NCBI GenBank assembly: GCA_963555705.1
Contig: OY743176.1
Coordinates: 46,363,726 to 46,427,725, forward strand
DNA: 64,000 bases
DNA from: Ligustrum vulgare
Taxonomy: Eukaryota; Streptophyta; Magnoliopsida; Lamiales; Oleaceae
Direction: 5' to 3'
The translations under genes were made by a program, and so were the position numbers. The notes beneath the pieces are model-generated. The model was given only the letters and a program-made list of their open reading frames with translations. It searched no databases and was not told the DNA's origin. Below, one piece after another: positions 1 to 10,956 of the stretch. Position 1 is the stretch's first letter. Every line of letters starts with the position of its first letter.

Positions 1-2385
1 AGAAAAGAAGGTGGAAAACTAAGACACGTGGTCGATTCTCCTCAATGGAGGAACATTAACAGGCTGTTTCCCGAATTTGGGGGTGAAGATAGAAATCTTA
101 AGCTGGGACTATGTACAGATGGGATGAACCCACACGGTAATATAAGTAGTCGACATAGCACTTGGCCGGTTCTTTTGACGATTTACAATCTTCCTCCTTG
201 GTTATGTATGAAGTGCAAGTATATCATGTTATCTTTGTTAAAATCAGGGCCTAAACAACCAGGGAATGACATAGATGTTTACCTAGCCCCACTAATTGAA
301 GATTTAAAACTGTTGGGGGATGAAGGCGTGTCGGTGTTTGATCCACATACTCAGATGAATTTCACTTTACGTTCTATGATATTTTGCACCGTAAATGATT
401 TTTCAGCTTATGGTAACTTGTCGGGTTATACTAACAAATGACCTAAAGTATGTCCAGTTTGTCAAGAAGACACGATTGATCTTTGGTTGAAAAACTGCAA
501 GAAAAATGTCTTTATGTTTCATAGAAGATTCCTCCCTACTGACCACCCATTATCGCAAGAAGAAAAAGCCATTCAATGGAAAAATCGAGGCTCTAGAGCA
601 GCTCGCTTACCGTTAACAGGAAGTGAGGTATATGAACGAGTTCAAATTTTTGATGTTTCGTTTGGAAAAACTTTTAAGCCTTCTCATAAGAGTCTTTGGA
701 AGAAGAGGTCCATATTCTGGGATCTACCTTATTGGCAACACTTATCTGTAAGGCATTGTCTTGATGTAATGCACGTGGAGAAAAATGTTCGTGATAGCAT
801 CATTGGGACATTGTTGAACATTCCAGGAAAGACGAAAGATGGTATTAAAGTCAAGAAGGACATGGTAGAAATGGGGATACGGGATCAGTTAGCTCCGCAA
901 GAGTTAGAAAAACATACTTATTTACCCCCAGCTTGCTATACTTTGTCAAGAAAAGAGAAAACAAGTTTTTTTGAGTGCCTACATGCTATTAAGGTTCCAT
1001 CTGGGTACTCATCAAACATTAAAAGTCTTGTGTCGATGAAGGACTTAAAATTGGTTGGTATGAAGTCTCATGATTGTCATGTCTTAATGCAACAATTGTT
1101 ACCAGTTTCAATTCAAGGAATTCTCCCAAAACATGTTAGACAAGTCATTATAAAACTTTGTTTTTTCTTCAATGCAATTTGTAGCAAAGTTGTTGACCCG
1201 GAGGCATTGGATGATTTGCAGGCCGATATTGTTATCACTTTATGTCAATTTGAAATGTATTTTCCGCAATCATTTTTTGACGTTATGGTGCACTTACTTG
1301 TTCACTTGGTGAGAGAAATTAAGATATGTGGTCCAGTATTCTTGAGGTATATGTATCCATTTGAGAGATACATGGGTTTATTGAAAGGATATGTGAGAAA
1401 TCGATTTCGACCTGAAGGCAGTATCATTGAAGGTTATGCTGCTGAGGAGGCTATTGAATTTTGTAATGATTACTTGGTTGAAGTTGAGACTATTGGTGTT
1501 CCTAAATCTCGGCATGATGGAAGACTTGAAGGTAAAGGTACTATTGGATGCAAGTCAATCATCCCCAATGTTGAATTGCGAGATAAAGCACACCTCCTTA
1601 TATTACAACACCTTCCTGAAGTTCATCCATATTTGGACGAGCATATGTTAATCATAAGGCAGCAGAATCCTTCAAAAGTTGAAATGTGGGTAACTAATGA
1701 ACATAATCGTTCATTTGTAAAATGGTTCAAAGATAAAGTCATGAAAGAATTGTCACAAACGCCGAATACCATTGTTGAAACGGTAAAGTGGTTAGCTTAC
1801 GGTCCTAGCACGATTGTGAGGTTATATGAAGCATATGACATTAATAGGTATATGTTTTACACTAAACATCAGGATGATAAGAGTGCGGTACAAAACAGTG
1901 GAGTGACACATGTAGCAATATCAAGAGATTTTTCAAATGCTAAAGATACCATGCCAGTAGATGCCTCAATGTCCTATTATGGTATCATTGAAGATACTTC
2001 GAAACTTGATTACAGGGAGTTCAAGTTTCCTCTCTTCCAATGTAAATGGTTTGATAACCGACGAGGTGATGAATTAGGATTTACTATGGTTGATTTCGCA
2101 TGGTTGGGTTATCGAGACGAGCCATTCATACTTGCATCACAAGCCAAACAAGTATTTTATGTTCCTGATCCTGCCGATAATAAGTGGTCATTGGTCCTTC
2201 AAGGCAAAAGACGCATTGTTGGGATTGGTGATGTAGTAGATGAAGAAGATTATGATCACTTTGATGAAACCCCTCCATTTTCTATCGGTATACAACGGAG
2301 TGCAACTTTAGGGAAAGATAACATTGAATCAAATTATATGCGTTGGGATCATGAAGAAGGATTATGGATTGACCGTCGTTCCTGA
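1..2385 (+). pseudogene. TNP2-type CACTA transposase, copy 1 (5' end missing, one nonsense codon)
   Basis: The reading frame is open from base 1 to the stop at 2383-2385, apart from one in-frame TGA at 439-441. Copy 2 has GGA at that codon, so this looks like a single recent nonsense change. The protein has the order usual for plant CACTA TNP2 proteins: the transposase_21 (tnp2) domain (about 1-640; HSTWPVLLTIYNLPPW and FGGEDRNL motifs), a DUF4218 region (about 1210-1475; EMYFPQSFFDVMVHLLVHL and RYMYPFERYMG), and a DUF4216 region (about 1885-2200; YYGIIEDTSKLDYREFKFPL). TNP2 proteins catalyse excision and integration at the terminal repeats. The N-terminal transposase-associated domain would lie outside the window. 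Next to copy 2, with its several stops and shifts, this is the better preserved transposase. Confidence 0.9.
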
Positions 2386-2551
2386 TTATTAATTGTGTGA
2401 GTTTATTTACACATTCTTGCTTATAACTTTCTTTTACTTTTTACATATGCTCTATACGTTGTTAATAATTTCATTTGTGATTTTGATAACAATAATATAT
2501 ATATTAATACGTTGTTATATGTGCAGGTACGTACATAGCGGTCTCAATATA

Positions 2552-5500
2552 ATGGCCGAGTCTTCATCATCTTCAGATGATCATCGTACTACCAGCACAA
2601 AAAGGACTAGAGGGCCAACAATGTGCAAAGACATGAAGAAGGTTGGGGAAGTGAATGTCATCGAGTTCGATGAAAAACATAGGTCAATCGGACCAGGAAA
2701 GGGGAACTTCCGAAATTATGTCGGGTGTTTGGTCTGTATTCACGTTGACATAAATATCAGCGATTGGCACAAGGTTGATCCCGGCCTTAAGGACATGATG
2801 TGGGAATAAATAAATGTACTATCACTTCATACATGGTTAATTGATAACGTTTCGTAATTTTTTTCTATAACATCGCATATTATATTCGTCTTTCAAAGGG
2901 AGTTCAACATCCCCGATGACGCAGCCAAAAAAAGGGTGTTGAAAGTTGTGGGGATACGATGGAAAGATTTCAAGACTCGGCTGGTTCATGATTATATTAC
3001 ACATGACAACCCGAAATATACATCTCCTACGCAGCTTTATGATTTTATAACTGAAGAGCAATGAGAGTTGTTCAAGAAAGAACGCCAGATGGAGAAATTT
3101 AAGTTATATATATTTAAATGTACTCATGTGATTTATTGAGTTGAAGACTAAATACTTGATGTGACATTTTTCAGGACAAAAGTAAGAAGGCCAGGGATGT
3201 ACAATTTCGAAATGAGCATCCACATTATATGGGCTCAGCTGGTTATGCAGAGATGAAGCCACAGTGGCTAGTTAGTGACCCACTATCTTCTAGTTCTTCA
3301 TGCGACACGATTAGCTCGTCAATTGTAAGTGAGGATCGAAGTTTAGATTGGATTCGAGCTAGATCCAAGATGAAAGATGATGGAAGTTATTACATCCCCA
3401 ACGAGAAAATGAGGGGGTGTTTGAAAAAATTGTAAGTATATCATCATTATTTTTTCATAATTTAAATTCAAATTTACTTAAATATATACTTATATTTACG
3501 TTTCATTTTTCTATTAATAGGTTGAAAAAGCTGAGAAGGCCACGCAGAGGACATTTGTGGCAAGTAGACATCATGATATTTAAAGTGAAGCCCTTGGTAA
3601 GCCGGATCACCCTGGTAGGGTGAGGGGGTATGGCGTCTATGTGACCACGAGGGATGTTTACAGCAGGCCTGATGATTACATTAGACATGCGTGTGGGGTG
3701 GTCTCAGTAGACGATATTAAGGAGATGATCATGTCAGAGATGGAGGATAGTATTGCCGAGCAGGTCAGGCATCGGACCATGTCGGAGATGCAGAGTAAAT
3801 TCGATACTATGCAGAGGGAGTACCATAGTATGCAGACTAAATACGATGCTATCCTCTAGTGCCTGGGCTTAAATGTTGAGGCAGAGGTTGACATAACTCC
3901 ACAACCCTGACCACCAACTCGCAGCAGTTGCCACTCCGTGGATCCAGATCCATTTCATGGACTTCAGGTATTTAATGTTAAGTTATTTATAATTTTTTAA
4001 CATTAATTTTTTTATTTCAACTAGAAGTTGCTAACATATATGTTCAATGATGTTGTACAATAGAAGTCGACTCCTTTTTGTCTCGCCATAAGTCTTAATG
4101 GTGAGAAACAAATAGTGGCGAGCAGGATGGCTTATCCAGCCGGACCCGACACGGTGGTGCACCATCAACCTCTTTAGCCTGATCATGCTAAGGTGTCGAT
4201 TGACCACATTGTCAATGGTGCAGAAACGTTCTATATTCCAGTGTCATCTCAACACCACACCATAGTGGGGGAAGCTATTGGAAGCTTCTTGCAATGGCCT
4301 AAGGAGTCGGTGATTTTTGGAGAGGTAATAACGTTTAGTTATATTAAAGTTTCTGTCAATAATAATTTCTTGTAAATTTGTATAACACGTTAAGATGATA
4401 AAAATTATCTTGTTGCAAGAAGAGGGACCACAACAGGCTAAAAAATTTAATGAAGGAAAAATGCCTTAGAGTTTTGAAATGTCATTTACCCAGCGACCTG
4501 CGATTCTTGACGATGAGACGTTGCAACGTCTGGGTTAGAATTGCAAAATGTTACACACTCTGGTCCTTCAATTCCCTGTTGGTGATGATTTCTACCAGGT
4601 TCCCGTAGATGCCGTCGTGTTCAACTGTGCATTCGAGGATGGTTTTTATGATACAGTCGGAGACATCACTAACTTGCTTACAATGCAATGGTTGGATACA
4701 TGTATCTTACAAGTGTTTTCATTATAAAACTTTTGATAAAAAATTATAACTTTAATTTAAATCATTATTTTATTTCTATTTATTGGTATTATTATTTTTT
4801 AGGTACCTCCATGAGTTGTGTCAGGAATGCGGTATTGAATCGATTGGATTCATGTCTCCGACACACATTGCATCGGTTTCAGTAAGAACAAATGCAAATG
4901 GTATTCTAAATTACTTGGCCAACAACATGAAGGCAATGAAAACCAAGAAATTCATTCTAGCACCGTATTTTCAGGAGTAAGACCATTGATATTCTCTATT
5001 TTTTAACCTAATTTGAATGATATGATATTTAAAGTTGTATTTACACGTTCATAATACGTAGGAATCACTGGATGTTGCTAGTTATTTCTCCTGAGAAGAA
5101 TACGGTGTACTTCTTGGATTCAGCTGCTGCATCTAAGCGTGACTTAGATATTAAGCCGATATTGAACACGTAAGTTAGGAAACTTTTCATGAAATAATTG
5201 TGGAGTTGTGGTGAAATTGATTGTGGAGTTATGGTGAAATTGATGCATTTATGTTGTGATTGTTGAGAAGTTGATAGTTCTGAATAGCAGGGTCCCCCTA
5301 CAGGTTGGATAAGTTCAATTTATAAGGGAGACTCTGCCAAAATTTTTGTAGGAAATTTGAGTCTTATTGTTATTTTGTAGCTTGTTGATATAATTTATTG
5401 AAATTTAGGGCTTTCAAAACGTATTGGACAGTTGGAGGTATGAGGACAAAATCCAATACAACGTGGAAAAACGTAAAAGTATGAAAACACAAATTTAAAC

Positions 5501-5851
5501 TTTATTACAAATCTTTGAATTATTTCTATATTTTATTTAGTTTGATTACTAATATTGTTAGTTTTCAATATGAATGTTTCAATATCCTCAGCAACCTGGA
5601 GGGTCTTAGTGTTGCTACTACGTTATGAGAAATATGTATGAGATAGTCACAGAACACTTTCAACTTACTTCGTTAGAAAATGTATAAGTCATTGAAAATG
5701 AGAATTTTTAATAATGACTTTATATTTTATGAAAAAATAACTAATAATTCATTTTGATTGTTTGTAGGCATTTAAAGAATACTATTCAACGGAGGAAGTA
5801 ATCGAGATTCAAAACTTATGGGCAAGATACTTCGTTCATAGGTTTGTGTAA
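2552..5851 (+). pseudogene. CACTA second gene, copy 1: Ptta/En-Spm-type protein with C-terminal Ulp1-like domain, decayed
   Basis: About eleven exons can be traced by comparison with copy 2. The start is the ATG at 2552 and the stop is 5849-5851. The N-terminal part is a plant transposase (Ptta/En/Spm) type region (serine-rich start, then GPGKGNFRNYVG and ISDWHKVDPGLKD). A coiled-coil-like stretch follows near 3720-3860, then a DUF8039-like segment at 4064-4324. The last exons form a Ulp1-like cysteine protease fold: NHWMLLVISPE (5062 on, His), YFLDS (Asp), and the Cys region at 5590-5640. Damage: a TAA replaces a Glu codon near 2806, exon 1 and exon 2 donors are changed (AAGGTA to AATGTA near 2814, AAGGTA to AAGTTA near 3110), the exon 2 acceptor CAG is CAA near 2897, there is a TGA near 3062, and a TAG sits just before the catalytic Cys position. 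The role of such second genes is inferred from family knowledge. Confidence 0.8.
5291..5355 (+). other. Module shared with chromovirus LTR (in intron of CACTA copy 1)
   Basis: This intronic stretch contains CCCTACAGGTTGGATAAG, then AATTTATA and GAGACTCTGCCAAAATTT. The same ordered string occurs at 17118-17180 (copy 2 intron), at 10769-10822 (copy 2 leader, more diverged), and on the minus strand in both chromovirus LTRs (21080-21149 and 28036-28105). I see the similarity directly; its origin is not known. Confidence 0.75.
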
Positions 5852-5946
5852 ATCGAAGCGTAATCAAACTTGCATTTACATATATATTTAATTTGTATCT
5901 TAAATTAACAATTTTGTAAGTATAATTGTTGTTAATTTAAATTTAT

Positions 5947-5954
<8 letters not shown>

Positions 5955-6016
<62 letters not shown>
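5955..6016. repeat. (TA)n microsatellite
   Basis: About 30 uninterrupted TA units lie between the end of the second gene and the hairpin repeat array of CACTA copy 1. The same arrangement occurs at 17789-17838 in copy 2, so it belongs to the element. An open frame through it (tyrosine/isoleucine alternation) is a by-product. Confidence 0.95.
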
Positions 6017-6018
<2 letters not shown>

Positions 6019-6039
6019 GTGTTGCGCATTTTCAGGTCA

Positions 6040-6415
6040 CCGCAGGCCACATCCAGGTGATTGTAGCCCACGACCTGCAGTGGCTTGAGTCATTGCAGGC
6101 CACGTCCAGTGACTGCAGGCCACAATGTGCAGTGGCCTGGGTCATTGAAGGTCACGTCCAGGTGACTGCAGGCCGCGACGTGCAGTGGCCTGGGTCATTG
6201 CAGGCCACGTCCAGGTCACTGCAGGTCACGACTTGCAGTGGCCCAGGTCATTGCAGGTCACGTCCAGGTCACTACAGACCACGACGTGCAGTGGCATGAG
6301 TCATTGCAGGTCACGTCTAGGTCACTGGGGGCCACGACTTGTAGTGGCCTGGGTCATTGCAGGCTACGTTTAGGTGACTGCAGGCCATGACGTACAGTGG
6401 CCTTAGTCATTGCGG
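6040..6415. repeat. 53-bp hairpin minisatellite, CACTA copy 1 (about 7 units)
   Basis: Seven tandem units of about 53 bp carry the core GCAGTGGCCTGGGTCATTGC. Each unit can fold, because CAGGCCAC is followed by its complement GTGGCCTG about 7 bases later. The array lies inside the 3' subterminal region, where CACTA elements usually keep binding sites for their accessory protein. Copy 2 has about five units. Confidence 0.9.
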
Positions 6416-6454
6416 GTCATATAATGGGAATTATTTTTAATGTAAAAAAAAAAA

Positions 6455-6728
6455 AAATCAACTTTGGGCGTCGGTTCTAATTTAGAACTGACGCCCAAAT
6501 TTGAGTTTTTTTATTTTTTTTTACTTTAGGCGTCGATTTGTACTTAGAACCTAAAGTCCGACTTGAAGCGTCGGTTTCTACAACCGAGGCTTAAAGTTGA
6601 TCTTTATGCGTCGGTTTACAACCGACGCCTAAAGTCGAGACTTTAGGCATCTGCATCATAGGCGTCGCCGCTACAACCGACGCGTATTTTGTTTTCAATC
6701 GACGCGTATTCCAGTTTCTGTACTAGTG
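6455..6728. repeat. 3' subterminal repeats and right terminus of CACTA copy 1
   Basis: Repeated direct and inverted copies of GCGTCGGTT/AACCGACGC, often paired as hairpins, lead to the terminal sequence ending TTTCTGTACTAGTG at 6728. Such motif-dense ends are the usual transposase-binding zones of CACTA elements. The motif is shared with the 5' end of copy 2 at 9750-9980. Confidence 0.9.
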
Positions 6729-7574
6729 TATGTATATAAGGGTATATTGATTGTTAAGTCTCAAAAAGTATTATAATTAATTCAAGTTTCAAGTGGTTTT
6801 GTTATTTGAGTCTGGAAAAAAAATGATAGTTTAGTTTAAAAAATTATATTAGTTAGTTAAAAAATATAATTTGCAATTATCAATTTTATGAAAATTGTTC
6901 CACTTCGGGAATGTCAATATTAATTGGTATCAAATTTAATATCCTGATAATTTTTTCACTCTGTCATTTTTGTACGATGTAATATACTTGCAGAATTTTA
7001 GCAAACAAGTACGCACAGAGAAAACGGAATTAAAGTGAAAACCTTGAAATTTATGAAAATTGAAATCTACTAGTAATTAAAAGTTAAACACAAAAGCTTT
7101 ATTAATTGAAATAGATGATGAACATAGTAATAAAATATTAATAAAAGGTTTTCAAGTTCTAAAAGAACTCTGATGGACAAAATACATTGTACATCGTAGA
7201 ATAGTGGTGAGATTTGTTATTGTCGTTATTTCCATTCTGAAAAGGTATCATGGACTCAAATCTGAGCTCGAATGTCGAATATGCAATTTACGATTTATCC
7301 TTTTAGGTTCAATTGCTCTTCAATCCATTAAACTATTTGTTCTACATAAATCCCTTCCATCTCCTTCCACCTCCGAAGAACTCGACCCCAAGTTATAACC
7401 TAGATAGAGAGGTTCATTATCTTTATGATATTCATATAGATCCGTCACTTTAAATGTACTAGAAATATTCATAGAATCCTGGAAGTCAAGAATGTAGGGA
7501 TTTCTGAATATTACACGTAGAATGTAGGGATTTCTGAATATTACACGTAGAATGTAGGTTCATTATCATTATAT
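6729..7574. other. Unassigned AT-rich DNA with a 30-bp tandem duplication
   Basis: No coding region or element end is recognised here. A perfect 30-bp unit starting AATGTAGGGATTTCTG is repeated twice at 7491-7550. Short open frames (for example 7204-7398) have no recognisable domain. Confidence 0.6.
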
Positions 7575-7648
7575 CTTGGAGACTAATTTAGATCCCTCGT
7601 GCATACTATTTGGTCAGAAAAATAAATTCTAAAGGAAAGCGAGTGTTG

Positions 7649-8670
7649 TTAACTTATTTAAGTTGACATTTTCTATTTTTCTGCATGTTCGTAATTTAAG
7701 TGAATTTAATTTAATTACTAAATACGTATATTTATTTATTAAGTTCAATTAAATTACTTGATAATTTCTTGAACTTATGATTATATTTATCTTCCAAATT
7801 TCTTGAAATAATTATCTCATGTAACTGATAATGTTTGGAGACTGTTCACGTCCTATAATCTAGATGAATTTGGAATATCAGGATTCTCTAGATCTGCACT
7901 AAACAAAACTTTACGTGTTGTGTTAATACTCAATTGTCTAGATAAGTCTGTGACAATGAGTTCGTTTAACAACAAATTTAGAAAACTTTAAATTTTCAAT
8001 TGATATAAGAGAGGATTCACTTCTAGAAAGTGAGATTCAGTTGTCTAAAATGTTAAATTTCGCATCTCTTAGGCCACCTTTGTTGACTGGCAATAATTAT
8101 GCATATTGAAAAATTCGTATGGAAACTTTTATTCAGTCTATTGATGAACATTGTTAGACATTTGTCCTTGATGGTTACACAGCACTCACTGTCACTGCTG
8201 GAGGTGTTGTCACAACTGTATCTAGAAGTACTTATACTGTTGATGAATTATCTCATGTAATTGATAATGTTTGGAGATAAATTGTGTAACTTATCTTTTA
8301 TGATAAGGATCAGAAATTGTGATAATGTTTTATTTGGCCTAAAATTCTATCTCCTCTATGCTTGTGATAATGACTTAATATTTGGAGATAATGTTTGTCA
8401 CTTATTATTCTTGATAAGTACTGTGAAAATATTTTAGCCTTGCTAAAATATTCCTATTGGCCGAAAATTATAGCCTTATTTCTTGGTGTCCAAGTTTGTG
8501 TATATCACTTGGTTGGTAACCGATTCACTTATGGTAAGATTCTTTTAATTCATTATTATCTTTGATTTCTTATCTTATCTCTATTAAACTTGTAATTACC
8601 TTTGATTTATTGAAGGTAATAGAGATTCTACACAACTAGGATTCTTGATGGACAAGCTTGTGTATATCAC
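7649..8670 (+). mobile_element. Fragment of a beta-family Copia (LTR - primer site - gag piece - LTR)
   Basis: The segment starts TGTTAACTTATTTAAG, like the LTR of the minus-strand beta Copia (57216 inward). It follows that LTR with an internal loss to ...TTTTCA at about 8002. A mutated primer site (TTGATATAAGAGAGG) follows, then a gag N-terminal piece (about 8033-8250) matching the beta gag at 55752-55955 (VTTVSRS, YTVDEL). From 8251 the sequence jumps back into the middle of an LTR, to about 8670. It is a strongly deleted relict interrupting the alpha Copia. The right border is approximate. Confidence 0.7.
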
Positions 8671-8689
8671 TTGCTAGAATTGCTACTAT

Positions 8690-9717
8690 TAGAACTTTGT
8701 TGTTTTGGCATCCATCTATAAGCTTGAAATTGATCAAATGGATGTTAAAACGGCGTTCTTAAATGGAGAATTGGATGAAGATATATATATGGAGAAACCA
8801 GAAGGTTTTGTCTTCCAAGGACAAGAAGGAAAGGTGTGTAAATTAATTAAGCCATTAAATGGATTTAAACAAGCACCTAAGAAATGACACGAAAAAATTG
8901 ATAAAGTTATAGTGGCCAATAGATTTAAGATCCATGAATCAAACAAATGTGTGTAATGCAAGTTTAATGGTCACAAAGGTGTAATTATTTGTCTATATGT
9001 GGATGACATGTCAATATTTAGAACAAACTTAGACGTAATCAAATCTACTAAGTCATTGTTGTCATCTAACTTTGATATGAAAGACATGGGACTTGTGGGT
9101 GTGATTTTAGGAATTAAAATCATAAGGAAAGAAACCGGGATCATACTTACTTAATAACATCACATTAAAATTGTTGAAAAAATTTGATCATTTTAATTGT
9201 AAGTAGTTTATCTACTCCATTTGATTCAAATGTTAGAATATTTTCTAACACCAGTAGAACAGTTTCTCAATTAGAATTTGCTCCGGTAATTGGATGTCAT
9301 ATCTATGCAATGACATCTACAAAATCGGATAACGCTTTCGCTGTTTGTAAAATGAGTAGATATACAAGCAATCCTAGTCAATTGCATTGGTAAGGAGTTA
9401 ATCGAATACTAAAGTATCTTAAAGGTACTATGGATTATGGTATTCATTGCTTAAGATATCCTTTAGTTTTAGAAAGACGTAATAATGCTATTTGGATAAC
9501 CGATCGAGAAGATCATGCATTAACTAGTGGATGGATATTCACACTTGGTGGAGGTTCTATATCCTGGGGTTCTAAGAAACAAACTTGTATAGCAAATTCT
9601 ACTATGGCTGCGGAATTTATTACATAAGCCTCATGTAATAAAGAAGCGGAATGGCTAAGGAATTTATTGATTGAAATTCCTATTTGGCCTAAACCTATGC
9701 CTCCGGTATCTATTCAT
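8690..9717 (+). pseudogene. Alpha Copia reverse transcriptase and RNase H part, broken
   Basis: The translation shows the Copia RT palm (KLEIDQMDVKTAFLNGEL, then a GFKQAP-type motif) and the catalytic YVDDM box near 8995-9010. A degraded RT thumb and RNase H region follow, up to the codons for S-I-H at the CACTA insertion point (9717). A stop follows the GFKQAPKK stretch (8885-8887), and further stops and shifts interrupt 9150-9650. The reading resumes after CACTA copy 2 at 18441 (C-D-C-E-A-T-L). No function can remain. Confidence 0.85.
9715..9717. other. Left target-site duplication (CAT) of CACTA copy 2
   Basis: CAT here and CAT at 18438-18440 flank the CACTA element. Removing the element and one CAT restores a continuous Copia RNase H reading across the junction, which confirms both boundaries. 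Confidence 0.92.
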
Positions 9718-9985
9718 CAGTAGTACAAAAATGCACAAAAAAAATGAGGAATAGACGTCGGTTTTTCAAAAAATTGACGTGTAAAATGGGACGGTGGCAT
9801 TTTTGTAAATAAAATTTAGGAAGAGGCGTCGGTTTCCATTTTAAACCGACGCGCAAAGTCGGCCGGTCCGACTTTGCGCGTCGGTTCAAGGGGAACCGAC
9901 GCGAGAAACCTAGTTTCTCGCGTCGGTTTTTTCTTAAACCGACGGAATTCTTATAATTAATTTTAACCGACGCGAATTCTTATAA
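9718..9985. repeat. 5' terminus and subterminal palindromes of CACTA copy 2
   Basis: After the terminal repeat come several GCGTCGGTT/AACCGACGC copies in both orientations. A near-perfect palindrome lies at 9844-9886: 19-bp arms containing CCGACGCGCAAAGTCGG and its complement, with a 5-base spacer. A second hairpin pairs GGTTTCTCGCG-type sequence around 9895-9930. This is the expected position of transposase-binding sites in the family. Confidence 0.9.
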
Positions 9986-10240
9986 TTAATTCTCTCCCTG
10001 TAATTTCATACACACTCTTGCGCCTCTTCTCTCTTTCTGTACACTCTTCTCTTTACTCTCACGCCTCTCTCTCACAATTCACTCTCACAATTGTCTTCTC
10101 TCTACTCTCACGCCTCTCCCTCTCTTGTGACCGCCAACGCCTCCTCCACCGCCCTCACTCTTCTACCGCCGTCGCCACCTCCACCGGCCTCACTCTTCTA
10201 CCGCTGCCACCTCCTACATTGTAAGACCCGATTCTCATTG
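9986..10240 (+). other. CT-rich leader segment of CACTA copy 2
   Basis: A strongly pyrimidine-rich stretch (repeats of CTCTCTCTACTCTCACGCCTC type) lies between the subterminal zone and the GT microsatellite. It resembles a plant 5' untranslated leader. Open frames across it (10018-10224, 10091-10288) reflect composition only. Confidence 0.5.
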
Positions 10241-10387
10241 TTGTATATATGTATGTATATGTATGTGTGTATATATATGTGTGTATAGAATTATATATTT
10301 GTGTATATATATTTATGTGTATATATATGTGTCTGCGTGTATATATATTTGTGTGTGTGTGTGTGTGTGTGTGTGCCTGTGTGTATA

Positions 10388-10432
<45 letters not shown>

Positions 10433-10452
10433 ATATATATATATGTATATTT
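10241..10452. repeat. (GT)n/(TA)n compound microsatellite
   Basis: Two GT runs (about 10349-10376 and 10390-10425) are embedded in TATG/TATA repeats. They lie in the presumed leader of the CACTA copy 2 transposase gene. Cysteine/valine-rich frames here are artefacts. Confidence 0.95.
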
Positions 10453-10768
10453 GTTATTAAATAAATATGATAATTACATATTAATATGTATAAATGTGTT
10501 AATTAAATTTTAATATATATAAATTTGGGTGTTAAATTTATATTGTTGATTTTAAGTTAGTAGATAGATACATTTTAATAATTTAATTATTGGAGTTGAA
10601 ATTATGAGATATTAAGTCATGAAATCTTAGCATGACTTTTTAGGAATTGAGAATGGATTTCGAATTAAACTTGGAGTAGTTGTTGATGTTGAAGTTTGAT
10701 TGGAGTTGTATTTGATTTTTGAATATGTCGAGGTTGAACATTTTGGTTTATTGTGATATGTTGATTCT

Positions 10769-10822
10769 TCCTACAGGTTGGTTAAGTCCAATTTATAGGG
10801 GAGGTTGTGTCAAAAGTTTTGT
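10769..10822 (+). other. Module shared with chromovirus LTR (leader of CACTA copy 2)
   Basis: CCTACAGGTTGGTTAAGTCC followed by AATTTATAGGGGAG repeats the module seen in the intron of the second gene (5291-5355, 17118-17180) and, inverted, in the chromovirus LTRs. Here it lies about 135 bases upstream of the transposase start codon, before a probable leader-intron acceptor (CATATAG at about 10942-10948). Confidence 0.7.
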
Positions 10823-10956
10823 AAAATTTTGTAAATAAAAAATGAAAATTATGGTTTAAAGTGATTTTCACTATTACAGAATAGACCATAATAAATAAAT
10901 ATTTACTCAAAACTAATAAAATTTTTTAATTATATCTTCACATATAGGTCATTGAT

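Larger units (their letters stand above)
1..6728 (+). mobile_element. CACTA (En/Spm) transposon copy 1, left end outside window
   Basis: This is a class II CACTA element whose left part lies outside the window. Order: TNP2-type transposase gene (1-2385), multi-exon second gene with a Ulp1-like domain (2552-5851), TA microsatellite, 53-bp hairpin repeats, cgtcggtt-rich subterminal zone, and the right terminus at 6728. The right end reads inward on the minus strand as CACTAGTACAGAAAC, a typical CACTA end. The three bases after it (TAT) would be the target-site duplication, but the other flank is not visible. It is collinear with the complete copy 2 at 9718-18437 and highly similar by eye, so the two are one family. 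Both genes carry disabling changes, so it is probably not autonomous. Confidence 0.93.

Noticed and set aside
5952..6299. 115-codon frame of Tyr/Ile repeats followed by hairpin repeats
   Set aside because: It is only the reading of the TA microsatellite and the 53-bp array; copy 2 does not keep it.
6040..6415. 53-bp array as a CRISPR or centromeric satellite
   Set aside because: It is short, has no unique spacers and lies inside a CACTA element in two independent copies.
10249..10513. Cys/Val-rich small frames
   Set aside because: They are translations of the GT/TA microsatellite and are open in several frames at once.
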